From contig NZ_CP146614.1 of the NCBI RefSeq assembly GCF_037094685.1, positions 6,817,066 through 6,881,065 of the forward strand: a stretch of DNA of 64,000 nucleotides, given 5' to 3'. A program made the translations under genes and the position numbers. The stretch is from Massilia sp. METH4 (GTDB lineage Bacteria; Pseudomonadota; Gammaproteobacteria; Burkholderiales; Burkholderiaceae_D). Of the stretch, positions 45,518-57,616 are shown in pieces (position 1 is the first letter of the stretch; each line of letters starts with the position of its first letter). The notes under the pieces are model-generated. The model had not been told where the DNA came from and did not search any database. It saw only the letters and a list, made by a program, of their open reading frames with translations.

Positions 45518-45626
45518 GGGATGCCTGCGATTGCTGCGTTATTGTTCTGTTCCGGCCGGGCTTTCCTGCCCGGCCGGGCGACCCCTATTATAGAGGAGCA
45601 CGCAGCACCGCTGTCGCCTCCCAGCA

Positions 45627-46394
45627 TCAGCGGAAGCGCACCTTGCCCACCAACCGCATCTGCAGCGTGGTTTCACCCGGTTCGAACGAGGGTTCGGCCA
45701 CTTCCTGGGTGTCCATCGCCCGCTTGCTCATCGACATCATCACGGGTGCCGCGGCGCCCTCGCGATCGGCGTAATTGCCGGAACCTTCGAAGTCCACCGT
45801 ATCGATCACCGCATCGGTCACCGGGCGGCCCATCGCGGAAGCGACCGAGGTGATGCGCTCGTTCAGGTTCTTGTAGGTGGCGGCGATGCGCTGGTCATCC
45901 AGCTTCTTGGTGGCGGCTGGCGTGAGACCGAAATTGATGGCGTTCAGCGTAAGCACCTTCTGCGCCGCCGCCACCGTTTTCGGCAGGCCGGCCAGGTTGG
46001 TCGTCTTTACTTCCACATAGTGGCCTACCCGCCAGGCGGTCGGCACGCGCGGCTTGTTCGCCGCCAGCGGCTGTATCGGGCGGTCTTCCGGATACACCGG
46101 GTAGGTGTAGTAGTTCATCGTCTTCAGGCTGGCCTGCGGATCTTCGCGCTTGAGGATCTCGAGGCCCTGCTTCATCTTCTGGTTCACGCGCGAGGCGGCG
46201 GCGGCCTTGTCCTTGTCCTGTTCCTCGATCGCCAGCACGGCGGTGGCCTGGTCGTTCGGCGCCTTCACTTCGCCGAACGCGGGAATGATGACGGTGGTGC
46301 CGGTGGTGGGCGCCTGCGCCTGCGCGCCTGCGTGCGCGGCACTGAACATGGATGCGACCAATGCGGCGGCGGCCACGGTTTTTGTCAGGGTCAT
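45627..46394 (-). CDS. Exported SIMPL-domain (DUF541) protein
   Basis: The ATG giving MTLTKTVAAAALVASMF has AGGAG six bases upstream and opens a signal peptide (cut near AHAG). The 255-residue product has the SIMPL fold layout with repeated alpha/beta segments (ATAVLAIEEQDKDKAAAASR; VEVKTTNLAGLPKTVAAA). Members bind no known ligand and some oligomerise in the periplasm; the function here is unknown. It diverges from the phosphatase gene across about 150 bases. Confidence 0.84.
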   Translation of the reverse strand: MTLTKTVAAAALVASMFSAAHAGAQAQAPTTGTTVIIPAFGEVKAPNDQATAVLAIEEQDKDKAAAASRVNQKMKQGLEILKREDPQASLKTMNYYTYPVYPEDRPIQPLAANKPRVPTAWRVGHYVEVKTTNLAGLPKTVAAAQKVLTLNAINFGLTPAATKKLDDQRIAATYKNLNERITSVASAMGRPVTDAVIDTVDFEGSGNYADREGAAAPVMMSMSKRAMDTQEVAEPSFEPGETTLQMRLVGKVRFR

Positions 46395-46545
46395 GAGCCT
46401 CTCCTTCATGTGAAATGGTGTGCGCACTTTAACCGATCCACACCTTGCGCCAGGGAACAGTTGGTGAACGTTTGTAACAGCCATGTCATCGCGGCGCTAC
46501 GGGAATCTGTCATCATGGAAGACCGAACGTTTTACTGCGCGAAAA

Positions 46546-48174
46546 ATGAAAACAATGATCTTCCTGCCCGCTGCCCTGTCCCTGTCCCTGTCCGTGCATG
46601 CGGCCGCGGCACCGGCCAAGCCGGCCGCCGCGCCGAAACTCGTGGTCGTCATGGCCGTGGACGGCCTGCCCCAGGAACAGCTGGTGCGCTACCGCGACCA
46701 GTTCGGCAAGGGGGGCTTGCGCCGCCTGCTCGACGGCGGCGCCTGGTTCAGCGATGCGCACCAGGCGCACGGCACCACCGTCACCGCCGTCGGCCATGCC
46801 GCGATCCTGTCCGGCGCGTACCCGAACCAGCATGGCATCGTGGCCAACTACTGGATCGACCGCGCGACAAACCAGTCCGTCTACTGCACCGAGGACCGCA
46901 ACCACCGCTACATCGGCGAAGATACCGATCCGAACGACGGCACCTCGCCCGCCCGCCTGCGCGTGGATACGCTGGGCGACCAGTTGCGCTACGCGACCGG
47001 CAATCGCGCCAAGGTCGTCGCCGTGTCGGGCAAGGACCGCGGCGCGATCCTGCTGGCCGGCAAGGGCGGCACCGCCTACATGTACATGGAGGGCAGCGGC
47101 AATTTCGCCAGCAGCAGCTGGTACATGCAACAGCATCCGCAATGGGTGCAGCAGTACAACGCGGGCAAGCCGCAAGACCGCTACTACGGGCAGAAGTGGC
47201 GCCCGCTGCTGGCCGACAGCGCCTATGCGAACGACGCGGAAGGCCCGCTGTTCTCCTTCTCGTACTACAGCGACAACGGCAAGCCCGATGCCGACTACTA
47301 CAAGCGGCTGAAGGAGGGCCCGGCCGTGGACGAGCTGACGCTGGACTTCGCGCGCGCCGCCATCGAGGGCGAGGCGCTGGGCGCCAACCCGGCCGGCGTG
47401 CCCGACCTGCTGGGCGTGAGCCTGTCCGGCCACGACTACGTGAACCACCGCCACGGCCCGGAAAGCAAGATGTCGCACGACCACCTGCAGCGGCTGGATC
47501 GCATGCTGGCCGGTTTCTTCACCTATCTCGACAAGCGGGTGGGCGCCGATGAATGGCTGATCGTGCTGACGTCCGATCACGGCTTCGCCAACAGCGCCGA
47601 GTTCTCGCAGAAGCAGCGCATCGACGCCGGCCGCATCGACGGCAAGAAACTGATGGCCGGCCTGGAGCAGCACCTGGCCGCCACCTTCAACGGCGCCAAA
47701 CCGATCGCCAACGCCTCGCCGCCGAACATCTACTTCGACATGGCCGCCATCGACAAGGCCGGCATCCGCCGCGCCGACGTGGAAGCGGCTGCCAGCCGCT
47801 GGCTGCTGGCGCAGGCCGGCGTCGCCGACGTGTACACCCGCACACGCTTCGAGGAGAGCGGCGCGAACGGCACGCGGCAGGACCTGCTGATGCGCCGCGG
47901 CTGGCATCGCCACGAATCCGGCGACATCGTCGTCGTGCCGCGCGCCTACTGGGCCTTCGGCTCGGGCACCAGCGGCGCCACGCACGGCACCCCTTACCGC
48001 TATGACACGAGCGTGCCGTTGATCATGATGGGCAAGCGCTGGATCGCACCGGGCAGCTATTCGCAGTACGCCGAGGTGGTCGATATCGCCCCGACGCTGG
48101 CCGCCCTGCTGCAGGTGCGCGCGCCGGCCGGGGCCGAGGGGCGTGTGCTGACGGAGATCTTGCAGCGCAGATAA
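46546..48174 (+). CDS. PafA-like alkaline phosphatase / phosphodiesterase, exported
   Basis: After a signal peptide (MKTMIFLPAALSLSLSVHA) the 542-residue protein shows the type-I phosphodiesterase / alkaline phosphatase fold: VMAVDGLPQ with a metal-binding Asp, the nucleophile Thr in HGTTVTAVGHA (about residue 78), and TSDHGF plus THGTPYRYDTSVPL for the second metal site. It resembles the calcium-activated PafA family that hydrolyses phosphomonoesters in the periplasm. A GGTGTC palindrome follows the stop. Its start codon was chosen at the beginning of the signal peptide. Confidence 0.87.
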   Translation: MKTMIFLPAALSLSLSVHAAAAPAKPAAAPKLVVVMAVDGLPQEQLVRYRDQFGKGGLRRLLDGGAWFSDAHQAHGTTVTAVGHAAILSGAYPNQHGIVANYWIDRATNQSVYCTEDRNHRYIGEDTDPNDGTSPARLRVDTLGDQLRYATGNRAKVVAVSGKDRGAILLAGKGGTAYMYMEGSGNFASSSWYMQQHPQWVQQYNAGKPQDRYYGQKWRPLLADSAYANDAEGPLFSFSYYSDNGKPDADYYKRLKEGPAVDELTLDFARAAIEGEALGANPAGVPDLLGVSLSGHDYVNHRHGPESKMSHDHLQRLDRMLAGFFTYLDKRVGADEWLIVLTSDHGFANSAEFSQKQRIDAGRIDGKKLMAGLEQHLAATFNGAKPIANASPPNIYFDMAAIDKAGIRRADVEAAASRWLLAQAGVADVYTRTRFEESGANGTRQDLLMRRGWHRHESGDIVVVPRAYWAFGSGTSGATHGTPYRYDTSVPLIMMGKRWIAPGSYSQYAEVVDIAPTLAALLQVRAPAGAEGRVLTEILQRR

Positions 48175-48192
48175 GTACCAACATCGTTCCCT

Positions 48193-48233
48193 GGTGTCGC
48201 ACACCATTTCCTACGGAAATGGTGTGCGACACC
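48193..48233. repeat. GGTGTCGCACACC-family hairpin, perfect 19-bp stem
   Basis: GGTGTCGCACACCATTTCC and its exact complement face each other across TAC. It lies between the converging phosphatase and histidine kinase genes. It is the same family as 42984-43035. Confidence 0.85.
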
Positions 48234-48286
48234 GGTTTTCTCAAACCGGAGCCTGTCACCGTTTTCCGAACGGTTCCCCCGCCACC

Positions 48287-50479
48287 TCACCGCAACGCCT
48301 GATACAGCTCCGCGATATCGTAAGGCTTGGCCAGCAGCCGCACGCCCGGCAGGTTGACCCGGCTCTCCGTATAGCCCGTGGCCAGCACGATCCGCACGTC
48401 CGGATAGCGCGTGCGCACGATGCGCGCCAGTTCCACGCCGCCGATCGCGCCGGGCATCACGATGTCGGAAAACACCTGGCGCACCGGTGCGCCCGATTCC
48501 AGCACCGCCAGCGCCTCCTCGCCGCTGCCGGCCGCGTGGACGTCGAAGCCGCCGGTGGCCAGCGCGGCCAGCATCGTTTCTCGCACCAGCACATCGTCTT
48601 CCACGAACAGCACGAGTCCCTCGGCCGGCTTCAGGTCGGGCACCACCCTGGCGCCTTCTTCCTGCGTTACGGCGATGCCGGCGGCGCGCGGCAGCCAGAT
48701 CGTCACCATGGTTCCGGCACCCGGCTCGCTGTCCAGCACCAGCGTGCCGTTCGACTGCGTGGCGAAGCCGTAGGCCTGCGGCAGGCCGAGGCCCGTGCCC
48801 TTGTCGACGGCCTTGGTGGTGAAGAACGGCTCCAGTGCGTGCGCCAGCGTTTCCTGGCTCATGCCGGTACCGGTGTCGGTCACCGACACGCGAAGATAGG
48901 CGCCGCCGGGCAGTCCGTGCGCCCCGTCGGGCAACATCTCGTTGCGCAGCGCCACGCCGACCTTGCCGCCCGCGGGCATCGCGTCGCGCGCATTGATCAC
49001 CAGGTTCAACAACGCCAGTTCCATTTGCAGCGGATCGATGGTGACGGGCCACGGGCTTGCGGGAATGTCGAGCACCAGTTCCACGTTGTCGGGCAGCGCG
49101 TTCTTCAGCATCGGCAGCACGTTATGCGCGGCCGTTGCCGGGTCGACGGTGGCCAGCCGCGCATCCTGCACCGTGCCGAACGAGCGCATCTGCCCCGTCA
49201 GGGTGGTGGCGCGCGCGATGGCGCGCTGGCAGGTTTCCGCCAGCGCCTGCACCCGCGCGCGGTCCTGCGTCATGGGGATCAGTTGCAGCGCGCCGGACAG
49301 GGTTTGCAGCACGTTGTTGAAATCATGGGCGATGCCCGCGGTAAGGCGGCCCAGCGCCTCCAGCTTCTGGCCCTGCAGGAGGGCGCGCTGGGCACGTTCG
49401 GCGGCGGCCACCGCCTCGGCTACCTTGCGTTCGAGCTGGGCTTCGTTGTCGCGGATGCGCGCGGCGGCGTCGGCAAGCGCACGGCTGACGGCGTCGGCTT
49501 CCGCCATGCCCGAGGTGAAAGCGGCAAGCGGTTCGCCGCGCCCCAGCGCTTCGGCAGTGTGGCGCAGGTGCTCGATGGGTGCGGCCGTGCGCCGCGCATA
49601 CCAGTGCGCGCCGGCGATGGACAGGCCGAGCATCAGCACGATCATCGCCGTGAATCCCGTTGCGGCGATGATGGCCGGCCGCCGCATCTCTTCCAGCGGC
49701 ACGCTGAGGATGACGGTCCAGTTGGACAGTGGTGCGCGCGCAAAGAACGCGATCGTGTCGATCCCCGACAGCGTCACCCCCTGGTGCACGCCGGAGCGTT
49801 CGCCAGCCATGATCCGTGCCCGCAATGCCGGCCGCACCTGCCGGCCGGTGTATTTGGCTGCCTCGCGGCTGCGCGCGATCACGCGGCCCTGGCGATCCGT
49901 CAGCGAAGCGATCCATTCGGCGGGTAGCCCCTGCTGGACGAGCAGCGGCACGAGCCGCTCGGCCGCGATGCCCATCGCCAGGTAATAGCGCGCCTTGCCG
50001 TCGACCTCCACGGGAATCTGCACCGCGATATCGGGCCGCTTGCCGACGGGCGCCATGAACAGGTCGGAGACGACGGTCCCGCGCGGACCGGCAGCGCTCC
50101 GCAGCGCCATCAGGTTCGATTTGCTTTGCGGCGGCATGGCGCCGGCCGGCTGGCGGCTATTGAGCAGCTGCCGGCCTTCCAGGTCGGTGATCACCACGAC
50201 GGCGTATTCAGGGGGCGCCACGCGGCGCGCCTGCTCGCGGAAGGCCGCGAAGTCGCCGTCCCGCATGGCCGGCGACGCGGCCAATGTGCGCAGCGTGGCT
50301 TCCATGGCCAGCAGTTCGCGGTCGGCCAGCAGGGATAGCGCCCGCACGGCTTCCTTCATGCCGGACACCTCCGCCTTGCGCTGTTCCTGGTACACATACC
50401 ACACCGCGACCGATGCCGCGACGATGGCGGGCAGCAGGATCGACAGGATCAGGAGCAGCAGGCGGGTGCGTATGCGCAT
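48287..50479 (-). CDS. Hybrid sensor histidine kinase with C-terminal receiver
   Basis: The 730-residue protein has two membrane helices (about 6-28 and 272-293) around an extracellular sensor that resembles dCache domains (about 35-262), then a linker (HAMP-like, 294-350) and coiled coil. The H-box is GIAHDFNN (His385), followed by the N and G boxes (INARDAMP; TGTGM and GTGLGLP). A receiver domain follows from about residue 615 with phospho-acceptor Asp in VFSDIVMPG (Asp672). The output partner is not in the window; the type suggests a phosphorelay. The ligand is unknown. Confidence 0.91.
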   Translation of the reverse strand: MRIRTRLLLLILSILLPAIVAASVAVWYVYQEQRKAEVSGMKEAVRALSLLADRELLAMEATLRTLAASPAMRDGDFAAFREQARRVAPPEYAVVVITDLEGRQLLNSRQPAGAMPPQSKSNLMALRSAAGPRGTVVSDLFMAPVGKRPDIAVQIPVEVDGKARYYLAMGIAAERLVPLLVQQGLPAEWIASLTDRQGRVIARSREAAKYTGRQVRPALRARIMAGERSGVHQGVTLSGIDTIAFFARAPLSNWTVILSVPLEEMRRPAIIAATGFTAMIVLMLGLSIAGAHWYARRTAAPIEHLRHTAEALGRGEPLAAFTSGMAEADAVSRALADAAARIRDNEAQLERKVAEAVAAAERAQRALLQGQKLEALGRLTAGIAHDFNNVLQTLSGALQLIPMTQDRARVQALAETCQRAIARATTLTGQMRSFGTVQDARLATVDPATAAHNVLPMLKNALPDNVELVLDIPASPWPVTIDPLQMELALLNLVINARDAMPAGGKVGVALRNEMLPDGAHGLPGGAYLRVSVTDTGTGMSQETLAHALEPFFTTKAVDKGTGLGLPQAYGFATQSNGTLVLDSEPGAGTMVTIWLPRAAGIAVTQEEGARVVPDLKPAEGLVLFVEDDVLVRETMLAALATGGFDVHAAGSGEEALAVLESGAPVRQVFSDIVMPGAIGGVELARIVRTRYPDVRIVLATGYTESRVNLPGVRLLAKPYDIAELYQALR

Positions 50480-50679
50480 GGAACCTTCGGGATGGGAAGC
50501 AATGGGAAAGGCAGTAACAAAACGGCAATGATCATTCTAGCCGAGCACGGCCGCACGTGGGGGTGAGCCCCCATCGTGCGCACGCTTCGTCGCGCTGGCG
50601 CACCGGTTCGCCGCAAAACCGTGGCGGGCGCCCGATGGCGCCGCTACATTGGCCCCACAATCCTTACCGGAGATCCCCG

Positions 50680-50826
50680 ATGAAGAAACTGCTGGCAACC
50701 GCCCTGCTGCTTTCCACATCCTGCGTGCCGCTTGCCGGACGTAGATCGATGCGTTGCTGGAGGCACTGGAGCGACAGCGGGGGCACGGCGCGAGGGGCGG
50801 AGCAATCCGCAACACTGTTGGCTTAA
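50680..50826 (+). pseudogene. Truncated secreted-protein gene (signal peptide only)
   Basis: A well-placed GGAG leads to MKKLLATALLLSTSCVPLAG, a signal peptide, but the frame ends after 48 codons in low-quality sequence. In the next frame the DNA just after it reads IDALLEALERQR, which looks like real protein. The simplest reading is a small exported protein destroyed by a deletion or frameshift near codon 21. A palindrome follows five bases after the stop. Confidence 0.45.
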
Positions 50827-50830
50827 GCAA

Positions 50831-50879
50831 ACCGGTGTCGTACACCTTTTTCTGCAAGAAAAAGGCGTACGACACCGGT
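50831..50879. repeat. GGTGTCGTACACC-family hairpin, 23-bp stem
   Basis: The arms, beginning ACCGGTGTCGTAC, pair along 23 bases with one mismatch around a 3-base loop. They differ from the other GGTGTC hairpins in the tip (CCTTTTTCT instead of CCATTTCC). It lies between the gene remnant and ilvC. Confidence 0.8.
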
Positions 50880-50918
50880 GTTCGGCTGCCGACAGCCACG
50901 TCGGCTCGGTATTTCGGC

Positions 50919-50944
50919 AAAAAAAAACGGCCCGCGAGGGCCGT
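50919..50944 (-). terminator. Terminator after ilvC
   Basis: On the minus strand ACGGCCC and GGGCCGT pair over a 4-base loop and run into TTTTTTTT, 21 bases after the ilvC stop. Confidence 0.92.
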
Positions 50945-50965
50945 TCTTCGTTGGGCGATGCCCGA

Positions 50966-52535
<1,570 letters not shown>

Positions 52536-52536
52536 A

Positions 52537-54258
<1,722 letters not shown>

Positions 54259-54751
54259 GAAACATTCCTTTCAAGGTCCATAGGAGATTGAACGGATGCT
54301 CTTGCCTGTCGAAGTAGCCTATCGCCACAGCTCCCTCACGCATACTTTCATTTGCGGTCACGCCGGCTGTTCCCCCAACCGTAGTGGGGTGCGAGACGGA
54401 CGCTGTAACGCAACTCTTTCTGCCTGAGTTTCTGCAGCTGTTCGGCCGACCTCTCGCGCTTATGGCGCGGGCTGGAGCAAACTGCTGACATATGAAAGCG
54501 GATCGGGCACGGAAACGTTTTGTGCAACAGCGCGCGACCTGGGAGCTTCGTGGTGTGCGAAGCGTTCCATACGTTACTGCGTTGCACCATCAGTGGTCAA
54601 GGAATATTATGATTTTTTCGCCTCATCGCTCCTTTCGGGTGCATGAACAATGGGCTAGCGTGGCGAAAAGCGCCAAAAAAATGCGGCCGTGCGCGTTTTT
54701 TGCTAGGATGCACAGTTCAGAAGACCTCAACGGCACCGTAATCCCCTCCTG
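54259..54751. other. 493-bp divergent gap between ilvB and the ECF sigma gene
   Basis: No gene is supported; one 80-codon frame on the minus strand has no protein-like features. The sigma-proximal end carries an extended -10 box (see next entry). The ilvB side should hold its promoter but I could not define it. Confidence 0.5.
54673..54709 (+). promoter_or_regulatory. Candidate extended -10 promoter of the sigma operon
   Basis: TGCTAGGAT (54701-54709) is an extended -10 element about 42 bases before the sigma ATG. Just upstream A6-8 and T6 tracts around GCGGCCGTGCGC could form a hairpin. No clear Shine-Dalgarno precedes the ATG. Confidence 0.35.
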
Positions 54752-55321
54752 ATGGCAACAGATAAAGAACTTTCAGACTTTCTGGAAAACGTCGAACGAC
54801 GTGCCTTCAAGCAGGCGGTCTATGCGGTACGCAAGGATGAGGCGGCACTGGACATCGTCCAGGACGCGATGATCAAACTGGCGGAAAAATACGGCGACAA
54901 GCCGGCCGCCGAACTGCCGCTGCTGTTCCAGCGGATCCTGCAGACTACCATCCTCGACTACTTCCGCCGCGAAAAGGTGCGCAACACCTGGGTGAGCCTG
55001 TTTTCCGGGCTCGGGAATTCCCAAGAGGAACATGAGGATTTTGATATACTCGAATCCTACGAGGCCGAACAAGGCACCCAGGCCGCCGAGTCCAGCGCCG
55101 ACCATGTCGAGCGCATGCAGGTACTGCAAATCATTGACGATGAAGTGCAAAAGCTCCCTACGCGTCAACGGGAAGCATTCCTTATGCGTTACTGGCAGGA
55201 TATGGATGTAGCAGAGACGGCCGAAGCGATGGGATGTTCCGAAGGGAGCGTGAAAACACATTGCTCAAGAGCAACTCACACTCTCGCCGAAGCACTCAAA
55301 GCCAAGGGAATCAAATTATGA
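54752..55321 (+). CDS. ECF-type RNA polymerase sigma factor
   Basis: The 189-residue protein has region 2 (DEAALDIVQDAMIKLAEKYGD; LFQRILQTTILDYFRREKVRN) and a region 4 HTH (LPTRQREAFLMRYWQDMDVAETAEAMGCSEGSVKTHCSRA, about residues 128-168, named here by its blocks). It should direct RNA polymerase to a small regulon. Its stop overlaps the DUF3619 ATG (ATGA). An anti-sigma partner with classical zinc motifs is absent, which leaves DUF3619 as the candidate. Confidence 0.9.
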   Translation: MATDKELSDFLENVERRAFKQAVYAVRKDEAALDIVQDAMIKLAEKYGDKPAAELPLLFQRILQTTILDYFRREKVRNTWVSLFSGLGNSQEEHEDFDILESYEAEQGTQAAESSADHVERMQVLQIIDDEVQKLPTRQREAFLMRYWQDMDVAETAEAMGCSEGSVKTHCSRATHTLAEALKAKGIKL

Positions 55322-55725
55322 ACACCGAAGAAATCAATTTCGCTTACCGCGTGCGCCATGCGCTCAACGAGAAGCTGGACGATTTGCCGGCCTCGACCAC
55401 CGATCGCCTTGCCGCCGCCCGCCAGGCCGCCCTGGCCCGCAAGAAGCCGCACGTGGAAGTGCGCGCGACCCGTACCGCGACGGTGGCCGCCACCGCCGGC
55501 GGCAACGGCATGTTCTCGGCACCCTTCAACTGGATCAGCCGCTTTTCGGTGGCCCTGCCGCTGCTGCTCGTCGTCGGCGGCATGGTCGGTGTGTACCAGT
55601 ACGAACAGCAGCAGTCGATCGCGGAGCTGGCGGAACTGGATGCGGCCCTGCTGACGGATGAATTGCCGCTGTCGGCTTACCTGGATAACGGCTTCAACGC
55701 CTACCTCGAAACCCGCGGGCGTTGA
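55318..55725 (+). CDS. DUF3619 family membrane protein, possible anti-sigma factor
   Basis: The 135-residue protein starts MNTEEINFAYRVRHALNEKL. It has a basic N-terminal half (HALNEKLDDLPASTTDRLAAARQAALARKK), a single membrane helix near residues 78-95 (SVALPLLLVVGGMVGVYQY) and a short acidic C-terminal part. The order, soluble N-terminus plus one helix, and translational coupling to the sigma factor fit a membrane-bound anti-sigma factor. DUF3619 has no proven role, so this remains an inference. Confidence 0.8.
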   Translation: MNTEEINFAYRVRHALNEKLDDLPASTTDRLAAARQAALARKKPHVEVRATRTATVAATAGGNGMFSAPFNWISRFSVALPLLLVVGGMVGVYQYEQQQSIAELAELDAALLTDELPLSAYLDNGFNAYLETRGR

Positions 55726-55727
55726 GG

Positions 55728-56552
55728 ATGGCGGATAAGCGAGGTCGCGCTTGGTTGTGGGGCGGTGCCGCCGCGCTGATCGTCGCGATCGTTGCAGGCG
55801 CCGTCGCCCTGCGCCATGCCGGCCAGGCGTCGGCGCCGTCCACGGCCGCGTCCGCCTCTGCCCTGCTTGCCCCTTCCGTGACCGGCCTGCGCTGGCAAGA
55901 TCTCACGCCTGCCCAGCAGGAAGCGCTCGCGCCGTTGAAAACGAGCTGGGATGACCTGGGGCCGGTGCGCAAGCAGAAATGGCTCGACATCGCCGCCCGC
56001 TACGCGACGATGAAGCCGGCGGAGAAAAAGCGCATGCTGGAGCGGATGCGCGCCTGGACCGAGCTGTCACCTGAGGAACGCAAGGCCGTGCGCGAAAATT
56101 ACGCTCGGGCACAACGCATGGTCGGCGGCAAGAAGGCGGCCCAGTGGGAGGAATACCTGCAATTGCCGGAAGAGGAAAAGCGCAAGCTCGCCGGCAGCGC
56201 GGCAGCCAAGAAGCCGCAGGTGGCCAAGCCGCCGACGCCGAAGGAAAGCCTGGCGAAGACGCCCCAGCCGATCAAGCCGAACACACCGATCGTGCCGCCG
56301 CCGTCGATGGCCGTGACGCCGACCCCGGCACCGCCAACGCCGCTGCCGCCGCCACCGGCGCCGCAACCGGTGCAGGAACTCGTGTACCCGCTGGAAGGTG
56401 CCGCGACCCCGGCGGTGATGATGCAGCAGAATTCGCAAGCGCCCACGCATCCCGCGGCACCCGCAGCCCCGTCCGTTGCCGCGCCAACCCCGGCGCCTGT
56501 GCCCGCGCCCGCACCCGCGACGTCGTCGGCCACGCCAAATGCCGTCAAATAA
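55728..56552 (+). CDS. DUF3106 family protein, Pro/Ala-rich
   Basis: The 274-residue protein begins with a membrane helix (LWGGAAALIVAIVAGAVAL), then a helical core with the repeated LxxQExxALAPLKxxW and KKRMLERMRxWxxLSPEERxAVREN blocks, typical of DUF3106, and ends in about 100 residues of Pro/Ala-rich low complexity that could span the periplasm. It starts two bases after the DUF3619 stop and overlaps the RDD gene. It is probably an accessory of the sigma-factor operon; the function is unknown. Confidence 0.82.
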   Translation: MADKRGRAWLWGGAAALIVAIVAGAVALRHAGQASAPSTAASASALLAPSVTGLRWQDLTPAQQEALAPLKTSWDDLGPVRKQKWLDIAARYATMKPAEKKRMLERMRAWTELSPEERKAVRENYARAQRMVGGKKAAQWEEYLQLPEEEKRKLAGSAAAKKPQVAKPPTPKESLAKTPQPIKPNTPIVPPPSMAVTPTPAPPTPLPPPPAPQPVQELVYPLEGAATPAVMMQQNSQAPTHPAAPAAPSVAAPTPAPVPAPAPATSSATPNAVK

Positions 56553-57066
56553 CGCGACAGCAGCCGTGCCGTCGGTCAGGCGTCGCCTGGTCTCGATGGT
56601 CTATGAGCTGCTGCTCGCGTTTGCCGTACTGTTCCTGCCCTTCCTGGTATTCGAGATGCTTGTCGATGCCAGCCACGCCGCCGCGGCGGAACATGGCCGC
56701 CAGGCCCTTGCCTTCCTCGTGCTGGGCGCCTACTTCATCGACCAATGGAGCCGCAACGGCCAGACTCTGGCGATGCAGACGTGGCGCCTGCGCGTAACCC
56801 TTCCCGACGGTGCACCGGTCCCCCTGAAGCGTGCAACGCTGCGCTACCTGCTGGCCTGGATGTGGGTGCTGCCGGCGCTCGTCGCCAGCTGGGCCTTCGG
56901 GCTGGAACACTGGGGCGCGCTCGGCGCGATCGCCATCGGCATCGCCCTCTGGGCGCTGACGGCATTCCTCGACCGCGACCGGCAATTCCTGCATGACCGC
57001 ATCGCCGGCACGCGACTCGTCCAGTTGCCGAAGCCGGTGAAGAAGGAGGCTGCCGGGGCAGCCTGA
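56539..57066 (+). CDS. RDD-family membrane protein
   Basis: The 175-residue protein MPSNNATAAVPSVRRRLVSM has three to four hydrophobic segments and the Arg/Asp-Asp signature of the RDD family (VRRRLVSMVYELLLAF; FLDRDRQFLHDRIAGTRLV). Such proteins are thought to be small transporters or channels. The ATG overlaps the end of DUF3106 by 14 bases, so it belongs to the sigma operon. Confidence 0.85.
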   Translation: MPSNNATAAVPSVRRRLVSMVYELLLAFAVLFLPFLVFEMLVDASHAAAAEHGRQALAFLVLGAYFIDQWSRNGQTLAMQTWRLRVTLPDGAPVPLKRATLRYLLAWMWVLPALVASWAFGLEHWGALGAIAIGIALWALTAFLDRDRQFLHDRIAGTRLVQLPKPVKKEAAGAA

Positions 57067-57104
57067 CCTTGCAGGCGGCAAGGGCCGCCCTCACCTGTGG
57101 CGGC

Positions 57105-57410
57105 ATGAAGCCGGATTCCCCTTCCGATCCGCTGTGCCCCTTGTGCGGCCGCCCGCTCGGCACGGCCAACATCGACCGCCACCACCTGGTGCCGAAGTCG
57201 CTGAAGGGGCGCGAACAATTCCCCATCCACAAGATCTGCCATCGCAAGATCCACTCGGTGTTCACTGAAAAGGAACTGCTGCGCACCTATCACACCTGGG
57301 ACAAGCTGCGCGAAAACGCCGACATCCGCACGTTCATCGACTGGGTCGCGCGCAAGCCGCCGGAGTTCTATACGACCACGGCGACGGCGAACAGCAAGAA
57401 GCGAAAATAA
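57105..57410 (+). CDS. Small HNH-nuclease-like protein
   Basis: The 101-residue protein has a CPLC pair (11/14) and the HNH-like block DRHHLVPKS ... HKICHRKIH (residues 25-50), which matches the zinc/metal-finger core of HNH endonucleases. The C-terminal third is charged. It starts 38 bases after the RDD gene, so it may or may not share that transcript. Whether it cuts DNA is not shown; no partner or recognition domain is present. Confidence 0.7.
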   Translation: MKPDSPSDPLCPLCGRPLGTANIDRHHLVPKSLKGREQFPIHKICHRKIHSVFTEKELLRTYHTWDKLRENADIRTFIDWVARKPPEFYTTTATANSKKRK

Positions 57411-57413
57411 AAC

Positions 57414-57556
57414 CCGGTGACAGGCACCGGCTAAAAAGAAATATTTCAAAAACCCAGGTGCCTGTCACTGGTCTTCTGGAAATGTTTCAAAAAAGGCGGT
57501 GCCTGTCACCGGGGTTCAGGAAATGTTTCAAAAAACCGGGTGCCTGTCGCCGGTTT
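57414..57556. repeat. GGTGCCTGTCACC repeat cluster, four units
   Basis: CCGGTGACAGGCACCGG occurs once inverted (57414-57430) and its complement three more times (about 57454-57471, 57497-57512, 57536-57553). The units are joined by GAAATGTTTCAAAAAA arms. This is another REP-like family with the same core-plus-arm layout as the RAYT-linked elements. Confidence 0.8.
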
Positions 57557-57616
57557 TAGCGCAGGAAAACCTGTGTTCTGCAGCCGGCGCGTGGAATTCC
57601 TGCCGACCCGGAGCGA

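Noticed and set aside
54348..54590. An 80-codon minus-strand frame upstream of ilvB
   Set aside because: No protein-like features, no family resemblance, and not rich in Leu, Ile or Val as an attenuator leader would be.
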